A stretch of 30,765 bases of DNA from REEB85 sp018971455 (GTDB taxonomy: Bacteria > Pseudomonadota > Alphaproteobacteria > Acetobacterales > Acetobacteraceae): assembly GCA_028871195.1 (NCBI GenBank), contig JAGWNT010000041.1, positions 1 to 30,765 of the forward strand, written 5' to 3'. Positions within the stretch are counted from its first letter, which is position 1; every line of letters begins with the position of its first letter. The translations under genes and the position numbers were made by a program. A model generated the notes under the pieces. It did not search any database. It was not told where the DNA came from and saw only the letters and a program-made list of their open reading frames with translations. Positions 1 through 6,944 of the stretch are shown one piece after another.

Positions 1-175
1 ACGGCGGTATTTCATACCTGAACGCATAGGTCTTATGGACACGTTGCGCGTTCCGCCGCGACGCGCCTCGGCGCATCTTCCCCCTCGACGGCAGCCCGGA
101 GCCCCGAGCGGCGCGCCACACAGACCCCGCAAGCGCCGCAACCCGGCCGCTGCCACAGACATCAGGAGAATTTCG
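1..175. other. Region upstream of the GD-repeat gene
   Basis: No gene is recognisable here. A reading frame continues upstream of the repeat protein from base 35, but its product is Arg/Pro-rich, as expected of non-coding high-GC DNA, and a clear ribosome binding site (AGGAGA, 164-169) marks the start at 176 instead. The first 40 bases are less GC-rich and could carry the promoter, but I see no convincing -35/-10 pair. Confidence 0.5.
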
Positions 176-571
176 ATGACCATCAAACTGCTCGCCACCG
201 TCGCCGCCCTCGGCCTCGCCCTCGCCGCGCCCGCTTTCGCCGGGAACGAGCAGGTCGTCGCCCAGGGCCGCGAGGCGCCCGTCGCCCGCCAGCTCGCCGA
301 TGCCGGCGACGCCCATCTGAAGCTGGCCACCAACCCCGGCGACAGCCAGTACCGCCTCGCCACCAACCCCGGCGACAGCCGCCTCTCGGTCGCCGCGACC
401 GAGCCCGGTGACGCGAGGCTGAACCTCGCCGCCAATGCCGGTGACGCCCACCTGAAGCTCGCCGCCACCGAGGCCGGGGATGCGCGCCTCCAGCTGGCCA
501 GCAACGCCGGCGACGCTCACCTCAAGCTCGCCGCCACCGAGGCCGGCGACGCCCACATCGCCACCGCCTGA
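176..571 (+). CDS. Exported GD-repeat protein of unknown function
   Basis: I do not recognise a named family. The 131-residue product starts with a typical Sec signal peptide: basic start, hydrophobic residues 4-18, and a likely AFA cleavage site after residue 22. The rest is almost entirely repeats: eight Gly-Asp units spaced 11 or 12 residues apart, of the type AGDAHLKLA with variants NPGDSRLSVA and EAGDARLQLA. The last two pairs form a near-identical 23-residue duplication (residues 87-109 and 110-131). The start at 176 is preceded by AGGAGA with a six-base gap. The protein is soluble, has no cysteine and no membrane segment after the signal. The regular spacing suggests a solenoid or an extended binding surface, but that is inference. 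Two hairpins follow the gene, so it looks monocistronic. Confidence 0.75.
   Translation: MTIKLLATVAALGLALAAPAFAGNEQVVAQGREAPVARQLADAGDAHLKLATNPGDSQYRLATNPGDSRLSVAATEPGDARLNLAANAGDAHLKLAATEAGDARLQLASNAGDAHLKLAATEAGDAHIATA
434..568 (+). repeat. 69-bp tandem coding duplication
   Basis: Bases 434-502 and 503-568 encode two copies of a 23-residue block beginning NAGDAHLKLAATEAGDA. The DNA copies are very similar, with mostly third-position changes, which suggests a fairly recent in-frame duplication inside the GD-repeat gene. The second copy diverges at its end (HIATA instead of RLQLAS). Confidence 0.8.
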
Positions 572-609
572 GCCGACCCGGCGGCGCACCCCGCCGCCCC
601 CGCCTGACC

Positions 610-638
610 GTGGCTCCTCCCCCTCCCCACGGAGCCAC
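610..638 (+). terminator. First of two tandem hairpins after the GD-repeat gene
   Basis: GTGGCTCC (610-617) pairs perfectly with GGAGCCAC (631-638) around a 13-base C/T-rich loop. It lies 38 bases after the stop codon. It may help terminate transcription or protect the 3' end. Confidence 0.45.
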
Positions 639-643
639 GACAG

Positions 644-676
644 AAGAGCCGGCCCGTCCTCCCCGGGCCGGCTCTT
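644..676 (+). terminator. Strong hairpin, probable terminator
   Basis: A 13-bp perfect stem (644-656 with 664-676; AAGAGCCGGCCCG and its complement) closes a seven-base loop. No U-run follows, so it is not a textbook intrinsic terminator, but stems like this between genes are usual in high-GC alphaproteobacteria. It separates the repeat gene from murJ. Confidence 0.65.
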
Positions 677-745
677 CGCCTGTCCGGGTCCCTGATCGTC
701 CGGCTCCCTGATTGCGGAACGCCGCGCCGGCTGGGATACAGGGCC

Positions 746-2284
746 ATGCTGCGCGGCATCCTCACCGTCGGCGGCTGGACCATGGCCAGCCGCATCCTGG
801 GCTTCGTGCGCGACGTGCTGATCGCCGACCTGCTCGGCGCCGGGCCGGTGGCCGACGCCTTCTTCGTCGCCAACCGGCTGCCCAATCTGTTCCGCCGCCT
901 GTTCGGCGAGGGCGCGTTCAACGCCGCCTTCGTGCCGGAATTCGCCGGCTCCCTCGCCGCCGAGGGCCCGGCCGTGGCACGGGGCTTCGCCGAGGAGGCC
1001 ATGGCCCTGATGGCGGTCTGGCTCGCCGGGCTGGCCATCCTCGGCGAGCTCTTCATGCCGGCGGTCGTGCTGGTCCTGGCACCGGGCTTTCATGCCGACG
1101 CCGCCAAATTCGCCCTCGCGGTCACGCTCAGCCGGATCACCTTCCCCTACATGCCGCTGATCTGCCTGACGGCGCTGCTCTCCGGCGTGCTGAACGGGCT
1201 GGACCGCTTCGCCGCCGCCGCCGCCGCCCCCATCCTGTTCAACCTCACCACCATCGCGTTCCTCCTGGCACTGGCCGGGTTTCTGCCGACACCGGGCCAC
1301 GCGCTCGCATGGGGCGTCACCGTCTCGGGCGTGCTCCAGCTCGGCCTACTCCTGCACGCGGTGCGCAAGGCGGGGATGGGGCTTGCGCTGCGCCGGCCGC
1401 GCCTGTCGCCGCGCATGCGGCTGCTGCTCGCGCGCATGGCGCCCGGGCTGTTCGGCGCCGGCGTCACCCAGCTCAATCTGACCGTCGATCTCATCATCGC
1501 GAGCCTGCTGCCTTCCGGCACCGTGTCGGTGCTCTATTACGCCGACCGGGTGAACCAGCTGCCGCTCGGCGTCATCGGGGCGGCGGTCGGCACCGCGCTG
1601 CTGCCGACGCTCTCGCGCGCCGTGCGGGGCGGCGAGACGGCGGCGGCCATGGCCGCGCAGAATCGCGGCATCGAATACGCGCTCAGCCTCACCCTTCCGG
1701 CGGCGATCGGGCTGCTCATGGTGGGCCATGCGGTGATCGCCGTGCTGTTCGGGCGCGGCGCCTTCGACCCCCGGGCGGCGCTGCGCGCCGGCCAGGCGCT
1801 GTCCGCCTATGCCGTGGGGCTGCCGGCCTTCGTGCTGGTCAAGGCCCTGGTGCCCGGGTTCTTCGCCCGCGGCGATACCGCGACCCCGGTCAAGATCGGC
1901 ACCGCCACGGTGGCCTTGAACCTGGTGCCGAATTTCGCCTTCATGGTGCCGTTGCAGCATCTCGGCCCGCCGCTTGCCTCCGGCGTCGCCGCCTGGGCGA
2001 ACGTCGCTTCCCTCACCCTGGTGCTGCGCCGGCGCGGGCATTTCGCCATCGATGCGCGTCTCGCCCGGGTGGTGCCGCGCATGCTCCTCGCCGCACTCGC
2101 CATGGCCGTCGCGCTGGGGGCCATCGATCGGCTGGTCTATGCGCCGCTGGCCGGGCAGGGGGTGCTGCGCTGGCTCGGGCTGGCTGCGCTGATCGGCGGC
2201 GGCATGCTGGTCTATGCCGCGGCCGGCCAGCTGCTCGGCGCCTTCGATGCGGCCGCCCTCCTGCGCCGCCGGCGCGGGGGTTGA
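746..2284 (+). CDS. murJ: Lipid II flippase MurJ
   Basis: The 512-residue product is a MurJ/MviN family member of the MOP superfamily, of usual length. It moves lipid II across the inner membrane for peptidoglycan synthesis. The N-terminus carries the family signature (GGWTMASRILGFVRDVLIA, residues 11-29), followed by ANRLPNLFRRLFGEGAFNAAF with the arginines characteristic of the cavity. Hydrophobic segments run through the whole length, consistent with about 14 membrane helices. The start at 746 has only a weak ribosome binding site. trpS follows 53 bases downstream on the same strand, an arrangement common in alphaproteobacteria, so the two probably share a transcript. Confidence 0.95.
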   Translation: MLRGILTVGGWTMASRILGFVRDVLIADLLGAGPVADAFFVANRLPNLFRRLFGEGAFNAAFVPEFAGSLAAEGPAVARGFAEEAMALMAVWLAGLAILGELFMPAVVLVLAPGFHADAAKFALAVTLSRITFPYMPLICLTALLSGVLNGLDRFAAAAAAPILFNLTTIAFLLALAGFLPTPGHALAWGVTVSGVLQLGLLLHAVRKAGMGLALRRPRLSPRMRLLLARMAPGLFGAGVTQLNLTVDLIIASLLPSGTVSVLYYADRVNQLPLGVIGAAVGTALLPTLSRAVRGGETAAAMAAQNRGIEYALSLTLPAAIGLLMVGHAVIAVLFGRGAFDPRAALRAGQALSAYAVGLPAFVLVKALVPGFFARGDTATPVKIGTATVALNLVPNFAFMVPLQHLGPPLASGVAAWANVASLTLVLRRRGHFAIDARLARVVPRMLLAALAMAVALGAIDRLVYAPLAGQGVLRWLGLAALIGGGMLVYAAAGQLLGAFDAAALLRRRRGG

Positions 2285-2337
2285 CCGGTGGGGCAGTTCC
2301 GCCGGACAACCCGCGCCTCACTCTCGGAACCGACGCC

Positions 2338-3333
2338 ATGCAGCGCATATTTTCGGGCATCCAGCCCTCCGGCATCCCGCATCTCGGCAATTATCTCGGC
2401 GCCGTGCGGAACTGGGCGGCGCTGCAGCGCGACCATGAATGCATCTATTGCGTCGTCGATCTGCATGCCATCACCACCTGGCAGGACCCCAGGCTGCTGG
2501 CCAAGCAGACGCGCGAACTCGCCGCCTCGCTGATCGCCTGCGGCATCGACCCGCTCGCCCATATCCTGTTCAATCAATCCGCCGTGCACGCCCATGTGCG
2601 GCTCGCCTGGATCTGCAACTGCGTCGCCCGCATGGGCTGGCTGAACCGCATGACGCAGTTCAAGGACAAGGCCGGCAAGGACCGCGAGAACGTCTCGACC
2701 GGCCTGTTCGTCTATCCCAACCTGATGGCCGCCGACATCCTGACCTACCACGCGACCCGCGTGCCGGTGGGCGACGACCAGCGCCAGCACCTCGAACTGG
2801 CCAACGACATCGCGCAGAAATTCAACCATGATTACGGGAATTTCTTCCCGGCGATCGAACCCCTCATCATGGGCCCGGCCGCCCGCGTCATGAGCCTGCG
2901 CGACGGCACCAAGAAGATGTCCAAATCCGACGCCTCGGAGCAGAGCAGCATCAATTTGACGGACGATGCCGACACCATCGCCCTCAAGATCCGCCGCGCC
3001 AAGACCGACCCGCAGCCCTTGCCCGGCGACGTGGCCGGCCTCGAGGGGCGCCCGGAGGCGCGCAACCTGGTCGGCATCTTCGCCGCCCTCACCGACACCG
3101 ATCACGCCGCCGTGCTGCGCGATCATGGCGGCCAGGGCTTCGGCGCCTTCAAGGAGGCGTTGACCGCCCTGCTGGTGGAGAAGCTCACCCCCATCGCCAG
3201 CGAGACGCGCCGCCTGCTCGACGATCCGGCGACGCTCGACACGCTGCTGCGCCAGGGCGCCCACCGCGCCGCCGCCATCGCCGAGCCGATCGTCAGCGAA
3301 GCCGAGCGGATGGTGGGGTTCCTCAAACTGTAG
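2338..3333 (+). CDS. trpS: Tryptophanyl-tRNA synthetase
   Basis: A 331-residue class I aminoacyl-tRNA synthetase that charges tRNA-Trp. The HIGH-type motif is PSGIPHLGNYLGA (residues 10-22) and the KMSKS loop is at residues 193-197. The segment GLFVYPNLMAADIL and the VGDDQRQHLEL motif are typical of bacterial TrpRS. The start is placed at MQRIFSGIQPSG because homologues begin this way. The frame stays open upstream through murJ, but that part is only a shadow of murJ. The gene converges on the flavin-binding protein gene, with nine bases between the stop codons and no room for a separate terminator. Confidence 0.96.
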   Translation: MQRIFSGIQPSGIPHLGNYLGAVRNWAALQRDHECIYCVVDLHAITTWQDPRLLAKQTRELAASLIACGIDPLAHILFNQSAVHAHVRLAWICNCVARMGWLNRMTQFKDKAGKDRENVSTGLFVYPNLMAADILTYHATRVPVGDDQRQHLELANDIAQKFNHDYGNFFPAIEPLIMGPAARVMSLRDGTKKMSKSDASEQSSINLTDDADTIALKIRRAKTDPQPLPGDVAGLEGRPEARNLVGIFAALTDTDHAAVLRDHGGQGFGAFKEALTALLVEKLTPIASETRRLLDDPATLDTLLRQGAHRAAAIAEPIVSEAERMVGFLKL

Positions 3334-3342
3334 GGCGGCGGC

Positions 3343-3981
3343 CTATCCCGGCGTCGCCGGCGGCAGGAGCCCGCCGGTCACATGCGCATCCGGCTGGGGC
3401 GCTCCCGGCGCGATGTGCAGCGGCAGCACGCCGGCCCAGGCGGGCCAGGTGAGGTCTTCGGGATCATCGCCCGGCGGGCCGGAGCGCATCTTGGCCGCGG
3501 CTTCGCGGATCGGCATGGCGAGCACCGCGGTGGCCTTCAGCTCCTGCGCCGTCGGCGGGCGCAGCGTGTCCCAGCGGCCGGGGAAAAGCCGGTCCACGAA
3601 GCCCTTCAGCGCGGCGGTCTTCTCCTCGGTCGCCTCGACCAGGCGCGCGGTGCCGAAGCACATCACCGAGCGGTAATTCACCGAGTGGTGGAAGCCCGAG
3701 CGGGCCAGCACGTAGCCGTCGATCAGGGTTGCCGTGAGGCACACCTCGCCGCCGCCGGCATTGTTGCGAAGCATGCGGCTGGCGGCGCTGCCGTGCCAGT
3801 AGACGGTGTCGCCCTCGCGCCAATGCAGCGTCGGGATGACCACCGGGCGGCCGTCGATGACGTGGCCGACATGGCAATGGGTGGCGGCATCGAGCACGGC
3901 GTGGATGGTCGCGGCATCATAGGCGCCACGTTCGTGCAGGCGGCGAAGCCGGGCGAAGTCGGAGGGTGCGGAGGTGCTCAT
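3343..3981 (-). CDS. Pyridoxamine 5'-phosphate oxidase-like FMN-binding split-barrel protein
   Basis: The 212-residue product belongs to the flavin-nucleotide-binding group of the pyridoxamine phosphate oxidase superfamily (Pyridox_ox_2, related to NimA). Visible features are the first barrel strands (CHVGHVIDGRPVVIPTLHW), the flavin-contact segment YWHGSAASRM around residue 65, and YRSVMCFGTARLV near 105-117. It probably reduces a small molecule or binds FMN or F420 as a sensor; the substrate cannot be told from sequence. It is downstream of maf on the same strand with a 110-base gap, so it may have its own promoter. It is not the vitamin B6 enzyme PdxH, whose motifs are absent. Confidence 0.8.
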   Translation of the reverse strand: MSTSAPSDFARLRRLHERGAYDAATIHAVLDAATHCHVGHVIDGRPVVIPTLHWREGDTVYWHGSAASRMLRNNAGGGEVCLTATLIDGYVLARSGFHHSVNYRSVMCFGTARLVEATEEKTAALKGFVDRLFPGRWDTLRPPTAQELKATAVLAMPIREAAAKMRSGPPGDDPEDLTWPAWAGVLPLHIAPGAPQPDAHVTGGLLPPATPG

Positions 3982-4091
3982 CGGCGCAGGATGGGCCGGA
4001 ATTGGACCTAATACAAAGGCCGATCAAGGCGGTTTCTGTCAGTCCAATCCAGGGCAAGGCGCGACCTGATGACCCCGGGCGGGACCATGCC

Positions 4092-4700
4092 CTAGGTTGC
4101 CAGGATGCCGTTCTGGCGCAGGAAGCCGAGCAGGGGGAGCATCGGCAGGCCGAGAATGGCGGCGTGTTCGCCGATGACCTGTTCGAAGAGCTGCATGCCG
4201 GGGCCCTCCAGCCGATAGGCGCCGACCGTGGCGGTGACGTGCCCCGCCTCGAGCGCCAGGTAATCGGCGAGAAACGCATCGGAGAAATTCCGCATGACCA
4301 GATCCGGCCGGGCGATGTGGTGCCAGAGGCGCTGATCGCCGCGCTGGCACAGCACGGCGGTGACGAGCGTGTGCCGCCGGCCGCGCAGCGCGCGCAACTG
4401 CGCGCCCGCCGCCTCGATGCTGGCCGGCTTGTCGAACCAGGCCCCCTCGCAGACCAGCAGCTGGTCGCAGCCGATGATCACGGCCTCGGGCCGCCGCCGC
4501 GCCAGGCGCTGGGCCTTGAGCTCGGCAAGCAGCAGCGCCGTCGCATCGGCGGTGGCATTGGCCGCCCGCGCCGCCTGCTTGATCGCGCCCTCATCGATGG
4601 CGGCGGGATGGGCCTCGAAGGCCACGCCCGCGGCCGCCAGCAGGGCCGCACGGGCCGGCGAGGCGCTCGCCAGGATGAGCCGCGGCGCGGCTGCCTGCAT
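4092..4700 (-). CDS. maf: Maf-like nucleotide pyrophosphatase (YceF type)
   Basis: A 202-residue Maf/HAM1-fold house-cleaning enzyme that hydrolyses modified nucleoside triphosphates. The N-terminus LILASASPARAALL fits the family pattern S-P-x-R-x-x-L-L. The catalytic region includes DEGAIK near residue 36 and IIGCDQLLV, which resembles the GSDQ of E. coli YceF (a 7-methyl-GTP pyrophosphatase) more than the GADT of YhdE. The substrate assignment is inferred from that residue. The start is set two bases after the ppsR stop codon. The frame is open further upstream, but only as a shadow of ppsR. The ppsR-maf pair is the same as at the Caulobacter origin. Confidence 0.9.
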   Translation of the reverse strand: MQAAAPRLILASASPARAALLAAAGVAFEAHPAAIDEGAIKQAARAANATADATALLLAELKAQRLARRRPEAVIIGCDQLLVCEGAWFDKPASIEAAGAQLRALRGRRHTLVTAVLCQRGDQRLWHHIARPDLVMRNFSDAFLADYLALEAGHVTATVGAYRLEGPGMQLFEQVIGEHAAILGLPMLPLLGFLRQNGILAT

Positions 4701-4702
4701 GC

Positions 4703-5569
4703 TCACGGACCGGCCGGATCCGCGACCTTGCGCTGGCGTTCGTGCCAGGCTTCCATCAGCTGCAGAACCGTCGCCGCCGTCTCCTCGATGGAGCGGCGGG
4801 TGACGTCGATCACCGGCCAGCCGCGCCGGTTGCACAGCCGCCGCGCCCAGAGCAGTTCGGCCTTGACCGATTCCAGATCGACGTAATCGCCGCTGTCCTG
4901 ACGCGCCGCCGCCGCCGTGCCCGCCGCACCGATCATGCGCAGCCGGTGGCGGCGGATTTCGATCAGGGCCTCGGCATCGAGCGTGAGGCCGATCACCGGG
5001 CAGGACGGCGCTTCGAGGCCCGGCGCCTCGGCCAGACCCGGCACCAGGGGAATGTTCGCGGCCTTGATGCCGCGATTGGCCAGGTAGAAGGAGGTCGGCG
5101 TCTTCGAGCTGCGCGAGACGCCGACCATCACCACATCCGCCTCGGCAATGCCGGCCTGGGCCTGGCCGTCATCATGCGCCAGCACGTAATGCATGGCGTC
5201 GATGCGGCGGAAATAATCGGCATCGAGCACGTATTGCCGGCCGGGCCGGGCGGCCGCCTTCTCGCCGAACTGCTCCTGCAGCACCGCGAGCACCGGGTCG
5301 AGCACATGGACGACGCCCACGCCCAGGCGCTGGCAGGCGGTTTCCATTTCGCCGCGCAGCCCCGCCTCGATGAGGGTGGAGAGCACCGGCCCGGGTTCCG
5401 CCTCGATCCCCTCGATGACGCGGTGCAGCTGGAAGCGGGTGCGGATCAGGCTCCAGCGATGATAGACGATCGAGGCATGGTCGAACTGCGAGACCGTCGC
5501 GCGGGCGATGGAGTTGAGCGTCTCGCCGGTGGCGTCGGAGACCAGATGCAGGTTCATGCGGTTCGGCAT
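4703..5569 (-). CDS. ppsR: Pyruvate,phosphate dikinase / PEP synthase regulatory protein (PPSR)
   Basis: A 288-residue member of the DUF299 family: bifunctional ADP-dependent kinase and phosphorylase that switches PPDK or PEP synthase off and on by phosphorylating a threonine next to the catalytic histidine. The start MPNRMNLHLVSDATGET matches the family N-terminus. The P-loop-like motif GVSRSSKTPTSFYLANRG is in the middle, and the conserved C-terminal RRSIEETAATVLQLM is present. The frame extends 49 codons upstream into the non-coding origin region, but those codons look non-coding and have no ribosome binding site. Neither PPDK nor PEP synthase is in the window, so the target cannot be chosen. 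This gene is the homologue of the one flanking the origin opposite hemE in Caulobacter and Rickettsia. Confidence 0.93.
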   Translation of the reverse strand: MPNRMNLHLVSDATGETLNSIARATVSQFDHASIVYHRWSLIRTRFQLHRVIEGIEAEPGPVLSTLIEAGLRGEMETACQRLGVGVVHVLDPVLAVLQEQFGEKAAARPGRQYVLDADYFRRIDAMHYVLAHDDGQAQAGIAEADVVMVGVSRSSKTPTSFYLANRGIKAANIPLVPGLAEAPGLEAPSCPVIGLTLDAEALIEIRRHRLRMIGAAGTAAAARQDSGDYVDLESVKAELLWARRLCNRRGWPVIDVTRRSIEETAATVLQLMEAWHERQRKVADPAGP

Positions 5570-5745
5570 GGCGGCAGGATAGCGGGGATAACTCGCCGTT
5601 GCAGCCCCGCGATGGGCCGGCCGACCGGGGAGCGGGGACAAACCGGCATTTTCTCCGACCGGTGGATCGAATGCCGCGCCCTCCCGATGCCTGGGGACAG
5701 GGTCAATTCCGCCCATGATGCCAGGCGCTTGGCGGGGCTTGCCGT

Positions 5746-5754
5746 TGTGGATAA
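5746..5754 (-). promoter_or_regulatory. Perfect DnaA box
   Basis: TGTGGATAA on the plus strand is the exact complement of the consensus TTATCCACA. It is inverted relative to the box at 5789, with 34 bases between them. Confidence 0.85.
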
Positions 5755-5788
5755 ATCGAGGATGGCGGCAATGGGTGCGGGTACCCCG

Positions 5789-5797
5789 TTATCCACA
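5789..5797 (+). promoter_or_regulatory. Perfect DnaA box
   Basis: TTATCCACA, an exact match to the consensus, lies 22 bases before the T-rich tract next to hemE. Confidence 0.85.
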
Positions 5798-5818
5798 GGC
5801 CCTACCTTTGCCATCACC

Positions 5819-5847
5819 CATCTTTTAAGTCTTTTTTCTGTTAGGAA
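5819..5847. other. T-rich tract, candidate DNA unwinding element
   Basis: The segment contains CTTTTAAGTCTTTTTTCTG and is the most AT-rich run of the region. It sits between the forward DnaA box and hemE. It could be the duplex-opening site, the hemE promoter, or both. Confidence 0.5.
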
Positions 5848-5873
5848 GCCTGCCGGGAATTGCGGAACGACAC

Positions 5874-6896
5874 ATGACGAAACGGATTTTACGGGTGCTG
5901 GCCGGCGAGGCGATCTGGCCGCCGCCGATCTGGCTGATGCGCCAGGCCGGGCGCTATCTGCCGGAATATCGCGCCCTGCGTGCGCAGGCCGGCGGGTTCC
6001 TGTCGCTGTGCCTGACGCCGGAGCTGGCGGCGGAGGTGACGTTGCAGCCGGTCCGCCGGTTCGGCATGGATGCCGCCATCCTGTTCAGCGATATCTTCGT
6101 GCTTTCCTGGGCGCTCGGCCAGGGCATCGAGTATCGCGACGGCGAGGGGCCGGTGCTGCCGCCGATCCGTGACGCGAAGGCGCTGGCAGGGCTCGATATC
6201 GGGCGCGTGGAGAAGGCCGTGGCTCCGGTGCTGGAGACCGTGCAGCGCGTGCGCGCCGCCGTCGGCGAGGCCGCGCTGATCGGCTTCGCGGGCAGCCCGT
6301 TCACCATGGCGTGCTACATGGTGCAGGGCACCGGCTCGAAGGATTTCGCCCATGCCCGGGCGATGGCCTATGGCAACCCCGATTTGTTCGACCGGCTGAT
6401 CGATCTCGTCACCGAGGCGACGATCCTCTACCTCGCTGGCCAGATCGCCGCCGGGGCCGAGGCGGTGATGCTGTTCGACACCTGGGCCGGGCTGCTCTCG
6501 CCCAGCCAGTTCGCCCGCCATGTCACCGCGCCGACCAGGCGCATCGTTGCCGCCCTGCGGGCCGCGCATCCGGGCGTGCCGGTTATCGGCTTTCCGCGTC
6601 TGGCCGGCGTGTCGGTGGGTGCGTTCGCGCGCGCGAGCGGCGTGCAGGCGGTGGCGCTGGACACCAGCGCCGATCCGCGCGCGGCGGGCCTGCTGGTCGA
6701 TCAGGGGGTGGTGCTGCAAGGCAATCTCGATCCGCTGGCCGTGGTCGCCGGCGGTGCCGCGCTGGAGGGTGAGACGCGAGCGGTGCTGGAGGGTTTCGCC
6801 GGCCGCGCCCACATCTTCAACCTCGGCCATGGCATCGTTCCGCAGACGCCGCCCGAGCATGTCGCGGCGCTGGTGGCCCAGGTCCGCGCGGCTTGA
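5874..6896 (+). CDS. hemE: Uroporphyrinogen decarboxylase
   Basis: A 340-residue enzyme that decarboxylates the four acetate side chains of uroporphyrinogen III to give coproporphyrinogen III. The N-terminal signature WLMRQAGRYLPEYR (residues 20-33) holds the substrate-binding arginines. The catalytic aspartate is D73 in FSDIFV, and the second signature GFAGSPFTMACYMVQG is present. Length is normal for the family. The start at 5874 has no strong ribosome binding site. It is the first gene to the right of the putative origin, and in Caulobacter transcription from the hemE side passes into the origin. hemH follows after 48 bases. Confidence 0.97.
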   Translation: MTKRILRVLAGEAIWPPPIWLMRQAGRYLPEYRALRAQAGGFLSLCLTPELAAEVTLQPVRRFGMDAAILFSDIFVLSWALGQGIEYRDGEGPVLPPIRDAKALAGLDIGRVEKAVAPVLETVQRVRAAVGEAALIGFAGSPFTMACYMVQGTGSKDFAHARAMAYGNPDLFDRLIDLVTEATILYLAGQIAAGAEAVMLFDTWAGLLSPSQFARHVTAPTRRIVAALRAAHPGVPVIGFPRLAGVSVGAFARASGVQAVALDTSADPRAAGLLVDQGVVLQGNLDPLAVVAGGAALEGETRAVLEGFAGRAHIFNLGHGIVPQTPPEHVAALVAQVRAA

Positions 6897-6944
6897 CGGG
6901 GTGCTGCACTCCGCCATCTCTGGCGGCATGAGAATGTCGATCCC

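Larger units (their letters stand above)
5570..5873. other. oriC: Probable chromosomal replication origin (oriC)
   Basis: A 304-base gene-free stretch lies between divergent ppsR and hemE. It contains two perfect consensus DnaA boxes in opposite orientation (5746-5754 and 5789-5797). Four same-strand (C/T)GGGGA hexamers, at 5583, 5626, 5633 and 5692, resemble the weak TCCCCA W-box class described for Caulobacter. A T-rich tract at 5819-5847 stands out in GC-rich DNA and could be the unwinding element. Established knowledge: in Caulobacter and Rickettsia the origin lies in exactly this interval (hemE on one side, the RP001/PPSR homologue on the other). Genes run outward on both sides, ppsR-maf to the left and hemE through rho to the right, as expected of an origin. 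The divergent promoters of ppsR and hemE must also lie here. I see no perfect CtrA box. Confidence 0.85.

Noticed and set aside
712..2337. Continuous frame joining a murJ shadow to trpS
   Set aside because: The part before 2338 is out of frame with murJ and Arg-rich; TrpRS homologues begin at MQRIFSGIQPSG. No fusion protein is implied.
5570..5716. N-terminal extension of PPSR by 49 residues
   Set aside because: The codons have no family similarity and no ribosome binding site, and lie among the origin motifs.
5819..5860. CtrA box (TTAA-N7-TTAA) in the origin region
   Set aside because: One TTAA half is present in TTTTAAGTC but no second half lies at the correct spacing.
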